64,000 nt of DNA from Polytrichum commune (lineage: Eukaryota; Streptophyta; Polytrichopsida; Polytrichales; Polytrichaceae): assembly GCA_950295325.1 (NCBI GenBank), contig OX485806.1:41230001-41294000 (forward strand). The letters run 5' to 3'. The notes below the pieces were generated by a model. That model was not told the DNA's origin. It made no database searches and worked only from the letters and a program-made list of their open reading frames with translations. Positions 24,399 through 47,346 of the stretch are shown here, piece by piece. The stretch's first letter is position 1. Every line of letters starts with the position of its first letter. The translations under genes and the position numbers were made by a program.

Positions 24399-27300
24399 AT
24401 GGCGGAGCCCAAGGATTCTAACAAGAAGAACAATAAGAAGAAGAGGAAACACTTGGATTCCCCCATCCTAGAGGTTCGGTCTGAAGCAGCTCTCTCCTCG
24501 CAGGAGCTGCAGGAACGAGGTACCGTGGATTTCCCAGCGGCTGCGACGAATGTCCAGGAAGGAGAGCTGAACAACAACAACAAGGAGGAGGAGAAGACGA
24601 GGAGGAGGAAGAAGAAGAAGAAGAAGAACCAGGGGAAGGAGCAAGAGGAGAAGGAGAAGGATGATGACGGAAATGGCACAACTCAAAGGGAGATTGAGGA
24701 GGATGCTGCTCCCTCCGAAGATTCAAAGGGTTTTACCATCAGCATGGCAGTTGCTGGTTCTATCGTTGACAATGCCCAATCTATGTCCCTGGCTAGCCGG
24801 GTATGTCTCTGTTATCTGAGAAAATTGCGAGAGAAGTTCAGTGGCAATCAGGAATCGATGTTGTGAACACCCTTCTGATGTTGTGAGGTCCTGTGCACAT
24901 CCTTCTTAAGGAACAGGTGGGTCAATTGAGTTAGTGTGTAAGGATTTAAGAGTGGAAGTGTTCAGTGGTTCAAGTCCTGATTGTGGTAAAAGGGGCACAG
25001 GTTTTAGGGTTTCCAGATGGGATACCCTCGTACCAGTTCATTGTCCATTGTTTTTGAAGATTGTTTGTTGATGATGTCATAAGGTCCTATGTGTATCCTT
25101 CTTAAGGAACAGGGGGTTGGGGTTTAAGCATAAACTTCAGATAAAATTTGATTATCTTATCACTCACATTACATGAGCAATAGGCAGCTCGTCTTCAAAG
25201 AAGAGCGATGTCCTTCTGAGATTCTCACACCAGTCAGGGTTGGTGTGCTCCAATGAGAGGGTTCTTAAACTCATAGGCGCTGTTTGGTCATTTTTACTAG
25301 ACAGAAAAGGCAGTACTTGAAGATCGGTATTTTATTAAGGATGCAGTGGTGGATGATGTGGCTCTTAATAATAACAGGTTAAAAAATTGAATGTCTAACC
25401 ATGTAGCTTTGCATTACTCTTGTAGCTTGCAGGGCAAATTGCACGGGCTGCAGCAATTTTCAGGATTGATGAGGTAGATGTCTTTGGTACCTTGTAATGA
25501 TCCAAGTGTAGGCTCTTCGCACTTCAGCATCATTTGATTTAAGTTCTGTTCTTCTAGCTGACGCACATTTGTGACCCTCCTATTGTCTCTGTTTATGTTG
25601 AAGTGGAGGAATACATGGAGTGCCATTAAAGTTCATTTGTTGTAATCTCTACCAGATAGTTGTGTTTGATGATGGTGATAAAGGCAGTCGGATACCCAAG
25701 TGGAGTGAGGATATGCCAGAAACTAGTGGAACTTTCTTAACCCGTATCTTAAAGTATATGGAAACCCCCCAGTATCTTCGACATGCTCTGGTTCCCAAGC
25801 ACAGTAGTCTTCAATATGCGGTAAACAAATACCTATCCTCAACTAAGTGCGTGAGAATGAATTTTTGAACAGTAATGAATCCTTGAGCCCTTTAAATTGA
25901 CAGCATTATTTCCAGCAAATGTTTGAGTTTATCTTCTATTTTACTTGAATTTGCAAATGAAATTACATGCCTCTAAAACATCATGTATATTTTCAATTAG
26001 AATGAGAAGTATAATGCATGTTTGTGATTTATTCAGGGAGGTCTGCCACCATTGGATGTGCCACATCAAGCTCGGAAACATGAATGGATTCCTTATCGGG
26101 AAGGTGCATACATTTTTTTTCTTGATATATTTAACTATGAATATTTAGATCTTTACCCTTGCACTATGCTATTGTTGTATGGTATATGTACACCATGTGT
26201 ACAAGCTTCTTACGTTATTCAGCACAAGCTATTGCAAAGAGGAAATGTTTATAAGGTCATGTGTGGCAATGGTGACCATTATTAACCCTGGTCATGGAAA
26301 TAAGCCTTGATTTCCTTTTATGTCTGTGTATCTCCTTTCACTCTTTTGCTGTACCATCCATAGTTATGTGTCCAGATGTTTCATGCAGTTAAATATATAG
26401 GGCTGTCATACAGACTCATAGATGATGGACCACTGCCCACTCTCCTGCAGGAGCTGTAACAACTATGCCACCACCATCTGGTAGTGGCAGTTGCGTCAAT
26501 GTTGGCTTGTACGAGGTACTTGGGATCTTTCTTGATGTTACTGTAGGTTTTGAAAGTTTTATTCCTGATATTCTTTATCATTGTTGTTTTTCATTTATTG
26601 CTTAAGGTGCTGTACATTTCTTTTAAATAACTCTCAAAGTTCTGACTTGACCTTGTTAAATAAAAGGTTGAATCAAACCTAATAGTGCTATTAGATCTCT
26701 GTACTTTTCTGATGGGTTGTGGTGAGTGCAGGACGTTCTTGTGCAACAAAAGTTACCTTTAGGCACAAGAGTGACAGTGAAAATGGGTGCTACACGTCCT
26801 GAGCCAGGTGACTGTTCGTGTAATGTCTTGACAAGTTGCTTTATCCTTCGACAGCTGTCTTTATGACTTATTTTATAATTGTTAATATTCATACCAATTC
26901 TACTACATCTGCTGTATTTGCTACTCTGCCTCCTGTTAATTTATCCACTTACATGTCTTGAATCTCATCCCTTGGTACCTATCTCAGTCATTACTAGTCA
27001 AAGGATGTTTTATTAGAGTTATCCTTTAATTCAAGGGGACTCTTTATTGGGAGATGGTCCTCTATGATTTCCCATTGGTTGTTTTGCATACAAATAATTA
27101 TTTTTCCCATTTGTGGTGGATGCTCAGAGGTAGTGTTTAGATTTGAATGAAGAGCAACCTATTTCGGTTCATTGGCCACACTCATTTTGGCACCTTTTGG
27201 CATTCCAAAATGGGTTTGACCCTCAATGAACCAAAATAGAAAGTTCTTTCTTTAAACCTCCATGCTACCTCCAAGCATGCACCAAACATGGAAGGTGTTT

Positions 27301-30300
27301 GTGTAACAACCAACTCCCAATCAAAAGTCCGGTTGAGTTTAAAGGATAACTCTACTATGCAATGGTAATTGTATTTGTAATGATTTCTATATACCTTGGT
27401 GAGATGGGCTAAACACTTACCTATGAAGGAAACGGAGTGGAGAATGCAGGTGCCAGGACAATATTAGATGTTGTGCCAAGGTCCGAGCCTAGAGAAAAAG
27501 CCGGGCTTTATTGGGGCTACACTGTCCGCCATGCCACTTGCTTGAGCACTGTCTTCTCAGAGAGCCCTTTCCAGGTACCGTTATGTCCTGTGGAGTCTGG
27601 CTTTTGATTAAAGAAGCAATTCATCTAAATTATGATCAGAAAATACACATATTTTTTTAATATAAAATTTATTTATTTTTATCTGTGTTCAGCGTGTTGT
27701 AAACGCTAAAGGTTGTACCCATTACATGAAATTTTTAAAGTAACCTTGTTCATCAGAACATATTGGGTCAAAAAAAGGAGCATCCATAGTGTGCTTGGCA
27801 GGGATAAACTGAGTCATGTGCAGCAATTGCCAAGCATGATATGGTAACGTTGCGTTCTTTCGTATGATATGGGGATTTGCAGCTTTTGTATGTGGCAGAT
27901 TCTTGTTCCATTCTTTTCCCATTCTATAAGAACGTCTATTTTAAAGCAGACAGATTGATTACTTCATCTGTTTTCATGTAGTGCAGGGGGGATATGATTA
28001 CATCATAGGAACATCAGAGCATGGACAGAAAGTTAGCACTGCAGAGTTGGTACTCCCCAAGTTCAAGTGAGTTATGGCTTTATATCATGCATGTTGTTCA
28101 CGCTTATGTCAACATAAGGAGGACGGGTCGTAAATGGTTATTATTTCCAATTAGCCCACATCTTCTAGGATATTCAGCACATGATTAAGATGAGATGATT
28201 ATCAAATCCATATTGAGCCTGTAGCCATTTTCCTCATAACTTTCAAAGTTGTAAATTAATCTGTATATGAGGTGACGTGCTCTGGTAGCATAAGATGCAA
28301 AAACTTTGTATTTAGCTTTGTGTTGCTACCATTTTTATGATTTTCGAGAAACAGTATTTTGTCTTCTGTTCAAGGATGAGGGGTATTCATGCAAGCAGTG
28401 AAATGTTAGTATAGAAGGATGCAAGAGAACTATGTATATTCCAAGATCAATATACAAGTTTGAGCATCCAAGAGCAAGAGGAGAAGGCTGTGGAACAAGT
28501 CTCTGCTGTGGAGTTTTGGCTGAGGGCTACACATGGCCAAACATGGGGATTTTAAAATCTCTAAATAATTTCTCAAAACACATAAACAATATGGCATGAA
28601 CTAGATATGAAGAATTGCATTTAAATCTCGTGTCTATTGAGGGATTTGAAATTCACCAATAGATTCCTTCAGTTAGTCACTCCTCCATGTTCGTTATTTG
28701 TACAAGAACAATGTTGTAGATTAGTCTGCAGAATTATTGTGCTTCGCATTTGTATCCTTCGGTTTTATGTTTGTGCTTGTGCAACATGAAAATTGAGGTT
28801 TCTTGGACTTACAAAGCCTGCCTTACAGTTGGGAGGTTTTTGTCAGGTTCTAATAGTTTCTGCCTTGAGTGTGACTTGAAGGCACATGATGGTAGTCTTT
28901 GGAGGAGTTGCAGGCTTAGAGGAGAGCAAGGAATTAGACACCACTATTAAGGTATATTAATTGGAAACTTCAAATCTTTATTTTTATCTTATTGCATTTG
29001 TATATCCGTCTGAACCCTTAAAGAACCAGGGTACATGATGGTTTATATGAACCCTGAGCAAGTATTGAGATATTAATTTAGTTGATCTATGATATTGAAT
29101 CCGTGTTGAGCACAACCTATGGAAACGAGGAAGTGAAATTAATGTCATATGTGAGAATGTTGAAATATATGTGGTATGAATTTAAGTCCAGGTCATTTAT
29201 ATGACCTCAAATCTTTCTCTAATTTGTTTTAAATGTATATATGCTCTGATTGGAATAATGCTTTTGATAATTGAGATAATTTAAGAGAGGATCATTTGAC
29301 ACTTCAATCTAAAACACCAAGAAGTAATCTTAAATTCCTTTGTATCCCACCTTGAGGCCTGTGGATTGTGAGGTTTTTGCTGATTGAAAAACTATTGATG
29401 GTGGCCTGACATGAAATTCTGCTTTGTAATGTGGCATTACCAACCATAGTTCCATATAACACCATAGTTGCTTTTTGTTCATGGTGCAGGTAGGAGATGT
29501 AAGGCATTTATTTAATATGTACCTAAATACCTGCCCTGGACAAGGAAGTCGTACAATTCGGACAGAGGTAATAATCAATTCCATCATTCTCTAATTCTCT
29601 TGCACTCACAGAAATATTGAAAGGTTGAGAGGCCTCTCCAGTTGTTCTATCCTGAGATTGAACCTTTCTACCAGAACCCTGTTATGTTCAGATACTACAC
29701 TGCATTGTTCAATTAATGCGTGAGACTTAATTTCCTTGCTTGCACATATGTTGGGAGTTGCAATTGGACATCCACACGCTTCAAAGAAAGAAAATGTTTG
29801 TTGAGTGTGTATGGGAAGGTGCCATGTACCTCCTTGCAACCACCTATAATCTCTAATACTGCATTTTTCCACACACACAAATTGGATAAATCAAAATAGG
29901 TATCTGTAAAGTTTTTCAAAGAGGGACCAAGACTAGAAGTTGGTACCACTTTGAGGACTTTCTATTAAGAGCTTGTTAGAGCATGTTGTGTGGAACTTAA
30001 CTGTGAAAGTTGAGCTCCTTGGACTTCCACTTTTAACCCAATTACTCTAGAATCTAAAGAAGATGTGACCCATGGGCCCTGAAACTGTAATTCTCGGCAC
30101 GGCCTATGCAAGGCCAGCTCAGCGCATCGTTCATATTAAGACAAACTCGAAGCTCTCAAACTCACCATTTAGCCAACTCACCTGGAGTTTGACTCCGGGA
30201 ATTTATGGATCACTCTAGTGTATCTTTGAGGAATAAATCCAAGACCATAACAAGCCACTTTGGTTGGTTGTCTATGTAGGAAGCTGTGCTAATCTCCCTC

Positions 30301-30357
30301 CAGTATCTCCAAGACCCATTCATGCGCGCCCTTGGAGTGCCGTTTTCAGATTGGTGA
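24399..30357 (+). CDS. SPOUT-family RNA methyltransferase (C9orf114/SPOUT1 homologue)
   Basis: Eleven exons: 24399-24800, 25426-25473, 25656-25820, 26037-26103, 26451-26515, 26732-26807, 27450-27574, 27987-28066, 28882-28951, 29490-29567 and 30280-30357. They join in frame to 1254 nt, 417 residues plus TGA. The start is the ATG at 24399 (MAEPKDSNKK); a longer frame begins only at non-ATG codons. Residues 1 to about 115 are a low-complexity Lys/Glu/Asn tail with Lys/Arg runs that look like nuclear or nucleolar signals. The conserved part follows: FTISMAVAGSIVDNAQS, GQIARAAAIFRIDEIVVFDD, GLPPLDVPHQARKHEW, GLYWGYTVRHA, GGYDYIIGTSEHG, VVFGGVAGLEESKELD and NTCPGQGSRTIRTEEA. The last blocks form the knotted SAM-binding region of this family. 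The human relative is a nuclear and spindle-associated SPOUT enzyme; the plant substrate is presumably RNA but is not shown here. Some introns hold repeats: F1 fragment 28115-28265, F5 27170-27365 and F3 29060-29360. Confidence 0.94.
27170..27365 (+). repeat. F5 dispersed repeat, copy 2 (intronic)
   Basis: Lies in intron 6 of the methyltransferase gene and shares gtttgaccctcaatgaacc and caaccaactccc with 23900-24080. Confidence 0.65.
28115..28265 (+). repeat. F1 MITE fragment (intronic)
   Basis: The 5' half of F1 lies in intron 8 of the methyltransferase gene: gacgggtcgtaaatggttat, then tagcccacatcttctagg and gtagccattttcctcataac. Confidence 0.7.
29060..29360 (+). repeat. F3 dispersed repeat, copy 1 (intronic)
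   Basis: Lies in intron 9. It shares ctatgatattgaatcc with 52460 and tcatttatatgacctcaaatct and ttgtatcccaccttgaggc with the 44300 copy. Divergence is high, so the boundaries are approximate. Confidence 0.5.
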
Positions 30358-31214
30358 AAGAGTTTGTAGCCAAGATTACTGTTTCACCAAGCATGTTGTA
30401 GAGAAAGTAATTTTGTTCAATAAGGAGCTCTACATGGCACTTGTTCGATATGATATCCCTACTACAGTGTGTTACCATCCTTATATATTTTTGTCTGCAA
30501 TATGAAAGTAATGCAGGCGGATGGGAAATACATTTTTCACTAAAACCAGATGCTCTTAAATTTGATGTTCAGTATATAACCATCTAACCAAACTTCTACT
30601 TAAAGTGGCTACTTGGTGTATCCATGGTCCAGCAACTTTCTTGGTCATCATTGGCCAACTGTGAAATTCTGGGGTCACAACTGTTATATCGTTTATGGGT
30701 GTTGGGACCACAAACTGCTAAGTCATTTAGAGTTGCTAATTAGGATACAATGGTTTGGGGGTGTCATGTTGTACTGCTCAACACATGCATTCTGGTCCAA
30801 TGTTCACAAATAAAAATCTGACATAGGTGGGCTGGTGAGAAAAATTAAAACATAGTATTGGTACATCTTATAGAAGATGTTCACAAGAAATTCCATCAGG
30901 CAACCAACTCTATAGGGTCAATCTTCATTGTATGAATTTCTTTGATCCCATGGTCAGATAAAGTCCTCTCTTAATTTCCGGTTTGTAGTTTTTTTGCCTT
31001 TGGAAGTATAGTTTTAGTCCGATTTAACTTCAAATTTGAACCAATTCAGTAGCTGGGTACATATTGAAATCTATACACATATATATGTATGACTTTATTG
31101 GTACATGGAGGTATCACACTTGTATTTGCACATACATTGCTATATTCAAAAACCTGTGAATACACCACATGTTGAAGCTTGCATTCACTGATGTGTAAAC
31201 CCTCACAGTTGCAT
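30358..31214. other. Convergent 3' intergenic region
   Basis: 857 bp lie between the stop codons of the methyltransferase (+) and malic enzyme (-) genes. It should hold both 3' UTRs and polyadenylation regions. No further gene or repeat was recognised. Confidence 0.6.
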
Positions 31215-41465
<10,251 letters not shown>

Positions 41466-43306
41466 CCCAATAGCTCGCCTACAATTGAAATAATCAGAAC
41501 AAACAACCATTGAGAGGCAATTCAAGAGTGGCATAGAACACTCAATTGCATAAATATAATAAGTGTTATATTGGCCTATTGCATATGTGCCCTTCTGGCT
41601 CTCTCAATCTTACTACTACCTACTATGGATCAGCTTGAACCTAGTGGAAAAGGGTCTTCCGCAATTTGAACTAATCTTATGTCACCACAAACTCTTCAAC
41701 AATGTGGGATCCCATTGTGAGATGAGGGTGTTCTGCATGGGGAAACTAGAAACAGAAAATAAAACAATCTCCCTTTGGATGTCGGTCCATTTAACCATAT
41801 GAACCACAATGAGAACTTGAACTCACATGTAGATAGTTGGCCATAGCCACCAAGGGAAACGACTCTCACGTAGTTTAGTCATTGCAGCACTGAGATGCTT
41901 GAAAATGGAAGGCAACCCCTAATTGCTTCAGTGACTTCACCACTTAGATGCTTGAGAAATGGAAAGCGGTTGTGTGCACATAAAAGAGCTGATCAATCTC
42001 TTTACTTGTGCAATCATCACAAGTTTGCACTCGAACCATGTGGGTGGACACTAGTTTACTTTTGTTGTAACGTGGATCCCTTGCTTGTTTTCTTTCCTTC
42101 CACTAAATCTTTTGGCATGGGAGAGGGGTACTAGTGCTAATGATACAAGTTTCAAAAAGAGAGATGAACCCAGAATAATGTCTAACAATAACGTCTGCCT
42201 CCTGATTGCAAAAGTTGATGACAAACAAGCGCCTAGTATTGACAACACAATTCATCTCTTCCACAACAACAACAACAACAACAACATGATGCAAATAATT
42301 GTAATATCAACACACCGAAAATTTGAACCTCGTTGGATCCAATTTACATTAGAAATAGAGGCACCATAGCTTGAGTGCCATAACAAAACAATTCTAATAT
42401 AAAAAAACTAGTCGTCCTCACACACGGACACTCACAGCATTCGTTGACAAGTGTAAGGACGTCCTCTCTCTATTCTATCTTCAAAAATAAATGTCCAGGG
42501 ATCAAAATCCTTGAGTGCACGCATGAATATCAAGCATAGCGTTGTTGCATAACTTTAGACGCAAAGCCTTCTCCCATCTACCAACATTAATTCAATTTCT
42601 ATTGCGAACACAAATCAAATTCTTCCCGACAACGTCATTCGAATAGAGACCTTGCCAAAAAGAATCTCACCTAGTATATACTCTCCAAGATGCTTATATA
42701 ACAAAGGATCCACTACAATCCTTAAGAATGTTATGTACTCCTACGCACATGACCAACCAGGTCGGAGAAATTGATGATACGATTCATCCTGCAACAACCT
42801 AGAGACGAACACTTGAGGCATCACCATATCACAAGCATTTGAGCCTCATTGCATGCGATTAACATGTGAATCGAATTGCCCCTCACACTCCGCTTCCTAA
42901 CTTCCTGACTAGTTTCAGTTCTCTCTCTCTCTCTCTACAAAATAAATTCACCCAACTACAATAAAATTCATATCCTAACAAGAATCCTTAAATCTCTAGA
43001 AATCCTTAGAGCTTACAAAAGAATAATTCTCCAGTACTTTCATTCACTGATCGAACCTCAAGGACTCGGAGCACTTAACATAGAGAGAATGAGCAGCTAG
43101 AAGTGGAAGTACCTTGCGATCCGGAGGAACTGCGTGCAGCTACTACGGTGACGGCGAGAGTGCGAGAGCAGCGATCGCAGCAGCAACAGAGGCTCCAGGG
43201 GTTCAACTTCACAAGCTAATTCTGCCACGAAGTGGTAGAGAAGTGGAGCGAGAGTTGTGATGAGGTTGATTTGGTGGCGATGGCGTTGAGTCTGGAAGTA
43301 GTTAAG
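41466..43306 (-). other. Malic-enzyme leader: 5' exon, intron and 13-nt leader of exon 2
   Basis: A donor at 43112-43111 (ATCGCAAG then GTACTT) and an acceptor at 41480-41479 (AATTGTAG) define a 1.6-kb leader intron. The leader exon ends at 43113; its 5' end is unknown. The spliced frame upstream of the ATG is open for 69 codons back to a TAA at 43309-43307, with no ATG in it. The intron holds a CAA microsatellite (about 42262-42285) and CT repeats near 42920-42936. Confidence 0.6.
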
Positions 43307-43309
43307 TTA

Positions 43310-44300
43310 GACGACGAAGAAGCGTTTTCCTTACATGACGATGGATAGGGGTGACTTGCACTCACGCAACAGCAACCTGGGACCAAACGGAGCCTCGTTT
43401 GGTAACCGGGAGGGCGGGACTGGGTTTCGGAACGGAGAGCTTGAAAGCGAGAAGAGACTGGGTTAGGGGCTGGGTTAGGGACCGGAAAATGGCTACGCGG
43501 ACCTGAACGACCATTCAGCATTTTTTAAAGGATGACTTTCACACTAAGGTCCAAGGCCAAAGAATTTGGACCCAAGGAGCTTACACAAGGGTTTGGGTCC
43601 AAGGTTATGAAAAAAATGAACCAGCGCTAATGTAGCATCAAATTTCCGCTAGATCCCAATGATCTCACTCAAAAATATACTCATTTCGATTTGAGAAATC
43701 AATTGTCAAGTTTGAGCCCTATCGCGAGGCCAAAATTAAGGTTCATGAGCAGATGTTTTTGGATCCTAAGGGGCGTTGTAGATGGGGTCCAGGGTCTAAG
43801 AACATTGGGACCAATTTGAAGCAATTTGAGGCAAATTGAACCCTTGAACCACACCCTACCTTCCAAAATGATCTCCAAAACATGAGCTCTCCAATGAACT
43901 TCTTTTCTTTGGTTTGGACCATTAGTGGTTCCCTCCAAAATGATGCCATGTATGAGACACCTCACTCTGCTTCTTCTTGGCCTTGGACCCTCATCTAAGG
44001 GCCTTCGATCCACTTTGCACCTCCTAGCCGATAGCATTGCTTCATTTTGTTGGACCATGTCTAAAGCGTCCTTAAGTTCTTTTTAATTGAACCCTAATGT
44101 AAACCCACCTTGCACCCAAATAATTTGAAAATCGCACTTGAAGAACAAGTTGATAGGGTAATTTTTGACATAATTAGCCAACAAAATAATCATGTATCCT
44201 TGAAGGACTATGGAATATTTATATGAAATATATGACATTTTGTACAAACCCCCAAATTTTATTATAACTCTATTTTATTTGGTATATTGTATGACAACAA
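43310..44300. other. Upstream region of the malic-enzyme gene
   Basis: It should contain the promoter on the minus strand. A 101-codon ATG frame on the minus strand runs 43521-43216 and would overlap the leader exon as an upstream ORF. At 43530-43640 the motif ggtccaagg and its variants recur several times. Confidence 0.4.
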
Positions 44301-44520
44301 TGACTACAAAATGTGGTATGTATTTCACTCTAGGTCATTTAAACAACCTCAAATCTCCATATATTTAATTTTGTGTATATGTGTACTATGATTTAAAGAA
44401 TGCATGTTATTAATAAACTAATTATGAATGAGGTCTCTTTTGGAACTTTATCTAAAATACTGAGAGGTAATCTCTAAACCCTTTTGTATGACACCTTGAG
44501 GCTCAAAATAAGCCTCTTAG
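44300..44520 (+). repeat. F3 dispersed repeat, copy 2
   Basis: Shares gtcatttaaacaacctcaaatct and ttgtatgacaccttgaggct with the intronic copy at 29060-29360. The boundaries are approximate. Confidence 0.5.
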
Positions 44521-44734
44521 ACCCATGTCACTGAGGCGCAACGAATGCAAGGCGTGTGGTCATGGGCAGATCACATCCAAGCCATTCATTCATAGAGCCC
44601 CATCCTACGGTCTATGAAACTACTCGGGCAACCCCCCAAAAAACTTCTGATGGATGAAATTTTGACGGATGAAATTTTGGCAAATGAAAAATTAACGTTT
44701 GCAAGATGAAGGGGTTAATTGTTCATTCCATCGT

Positions 44735-44795
44735 ACAAGAGCATTTTTGTGGGATTTTGAAGGTTCCCTAAGTTCCCAATGGAGTTCCCTAGGGA
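44735..44795 (+). repeat. F4 short dispersed repeat, copy 1
   Basis: Contains gtgggattttgaaggttccc followed by agttcccaatggagttccc. A second copy at 63430-63497 has about ten extra bases between the two blocks. Confidence 0.75.
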
Positions 44796-46066
44796 TGATG
44801 CAGCCATTAGACCTATAAGGATTAGTAAACGATTGTCGATGGATGATTATGGTAATTGTGAGGATATGAGTGATAGAAACTCTATTGACGATGTTCTGAT
44901 GTAAGACTATTGGTTGTGATCACATTCATATAGTTAAAACTACAAAACATAGTTTTGATCCTCCTACACTAAATTACAAATATTTTACAATGCATCGTAA
45001 TTGAGTCATAATCACATATCTTATTATTACAATAAGAAACCTGCTTTGATGCGTTGAGATAACAAACAATATAGGTTAGGTTAGTGATGTGAGCAATTCA
45101 TGAAGTATAGAGGACAACTTTTCTTGCGATGATAGACAATGTCAAACAAGGGTGGGGTGGGGGGGGGGGATGTAATATACTAATACACATTTTTTAAGAA
45201 AAACTTGAATATTTAAGGTGTGTAGACCAATGTGGTCACCTTTCTTGATTGAATGCCTACATGTTAGTGGTACATTGCAACTTCATAGTTAAGAATAAAC
45301 ACGAAAGTGACACGTGTTACAATGAAATTGAACTATGTGTTCAAAATATAGACACCTTTCTAAGTTCAACCAGTGAATACAATTTGGAAGACTTATGTCA
45401 TCAATTGAATATACATATACACACACATATATATATATACATATACATATATATATATATACATATATATATATTCTTAATATTAATAAATATATTCACT
45501 TTGATCTTTCTATAAGTTTTGCATCTTCAAGTTTGAAAATAGCAATCTTCATGATTCATGATTGCTAACTAAATGAAAAGATTCCCCGACCAGTCCAATA
45601 ACAAAACTTTTGAGGTATATGTGTCTAAATCAAACACAACAATAATTTGGACACCTAAATTTGAGTGATATGTGGTTAGGCGTGAATCTAGAATTGGCAC
45701 CACAAATACATGTATTTAAAGAGAATTGACCTCAAACTCAAAATATGCTATCCATTCTAGGTTTAATAATCGCCATGAATGGGGGGGGGACTTACATGAC
45801 CACTCAGCAAGCAAGAGAATCTTTACTTTGATAATGAACAAGAATTTCACATGACCTCCAGAAACTATGAGGCATGATTTGGATTTGCTAAATCGTTTTG
45901 CACAAATTGCTTGTTTTGGGTGCAAAAAGAAAAATATCCCTCTAAAGCACGTCTACCTTACATGGAAAATGCCCACAATCAGACCACATTCCTTCATAAC
46001 ATCAAAAAAACCTATGACATGGGGTTCCCTTTACTAAAAGAGAAACCCTACTACATGTTCCGATAA
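44796..46066. other. Repeat-bearing spacer, no gene
   Basis: It holds a G11 run at 45159-45169, an imperfect TA/CA microsatellite at about 45415-45475, and an F1 copy in reverse at 45665-45895 with a G9 run at 45781-45789. No coding region was recognised. Confidence 0.55.
45665..45895 (-). repeat. F1 MITE fragment
   Basis: On the minus strand it carries accacatatcactcaaattt at the family 3' end, then the G/C-run position and aagattctcttgcttgctga in place of the usual aagattcttgtgctcatta block. Confidence 0.55.
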
Positions 46067-46830
46067 TCAATATGGGCTAATACATGACAACATGATTTGG
46101 CGGCAGGCTTGACATATGTAACCCATGTCAACGAATAATACAAGCCTTAAAATATGCCTTTCGGAGACCTCAAACTCCATGGTCACTTTGACATTTTGTC
46201 CTTGGTGTAAACCGTAATCGTCCTGGGACGAGTTCAGCAACCAATCATAGATTTTACTGGGCCTTGGGACGACTTCACGATCCATGGTGTGAACAGCCCC
46301 GTTAGGGTCAGGAAACGGGGGTTTGGGACGGAGGAGGGCCCAGGAAGCCTGGAAAGGGCACGTAACGGAGCAGGAAACAGGCAGGGAACTTTCTGAGGAG
46401 CAAATCCACTTGGCTGGAAGCACATACATCCCTACATCCGTGTGCTAACCTAGTTTTGTTTCGACTTCAGGGTCATGCAGTCACGACAAAGGCAAATCCT
46501 CGCCTTTCTTTAGATTCATCGCCTTTTCTTTATTAGATCGATTCGTTGTAATGGATTCTGGAAGCAGCCGACAAGGGCCTTTGAGTGGGGGACTTGGCAC
46601 TCAGGCCCAGGTGGCGTCAGCGTCTTGTTGCTCGGTGGTGTAGTCAAAACCTTGCCTTATTTTGCCAACATAAATGCCATGCCAAGCCAAGCCGCCTTCG
46701 TACTCGGGAGGTGGTGGGGCACGGAATTCGAAGCAGGTAGCAGCTCGTAACTTCCTCCTCTTCATGCGTGAAACGGCTAGGAAGGATCTTCGACCCTGAT
46801 GCTTGCTTCCATGAAACAAGTTTCCTCAAA
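46067..46830. other. GC-rich island with possible gene fragments
   Basis: This block is clearly GC-richer than its surroundings. On the minus strand, 46067-46429 is open for 120 codons (inside it PRPSKIYDWLLNSSQDDYG). On the minus strand 46601-46819 contains CFEFRAPPPPEYEGGLAWHG. On the plus strand an ATG at 46551 in good context starts MDSGSSRQGPLSGGLGTQAQ and stops after 30 codons. I recognise none of these. They could be a captured gene fragment or the start of a decayed gene. Confidence 0.3.
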
Positions 46831-47346
46831 TGTGCCCCCAAGGAAGTGACATCGATTTTAGTTACCGTAGTTGAAGATTTAAAGTTTTTTTTCGACAAAT
46901 CCAACCGTATAGATGTTTGTACGTTAGAGGTGATTACTCTAAATTTAGACGTTGAGTTCTGTTATGTAGGCGATTGTAAGAAGGATGTCGATAGTGGTGT
47001 TGAGGAGCATCAGTTGAGAAATTCAATTAGGGTTGGTTTCTTGATCGAACTTCCACTGAAATCATCTCCAAATGACAAAATGTTACCCTTCTTTGAAAAG
47101 AGGGGAAATACACCTACTCAAATTAGCTCACGAATCTTGAAATCTTTTTTTCTAAGGAAGCTTTGCAATTTGAGTAGCAACGCCACAACTACCCACTTTC
47201 CACATGGATTACACCCGTCAACACATGTCCAACTAAAGATTTCAATAAGAGATGTTCAGGATATGTTGCGTTTGAGTGTCATGCAAATTTTCAAGTCAAT
47301 TGGGAATCACATGCTCATAAAAATCAGCAAAAAAAAACATGTTTAG
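46768..47346 (+). CDS. Open reading frame of 192 codons, unknown
   Basis: This is the longest uninterrupted frame in the window, running into the stop at 47346. It has no ATG near its start: the listed first codon is GTG, and the first in-frame Met is far downstream. The translation (with RIFDPDACFHETSFLKC, then LEVITLNLDVEFCYVGDCKK) has ordinary amino-acid balance and no low complexity. I recognise no family. It may be an exon of a decayed or captured gene, since it adjoins the GC-rich island, or a chance frame. No flanking exons were found that would continue it. Confidence 0.25.
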   Translation: MKRLGRIFDPDACFHETSFLKCAPKEVTSILVTVVEDLKFFFDKSNRIDVCTLEVITLNLDVEFCYVGDCKKDVDSGVEEHQLRNSIRVGFLIELPLKSSPNDKMLPFFEKRGNTPTQISSRILKSFFLRKLCNLSSNATTTHFPHGLHPSTHVQLKISIRDVQDMLRLSVMQIFKSIGNHMLIKISKKKHV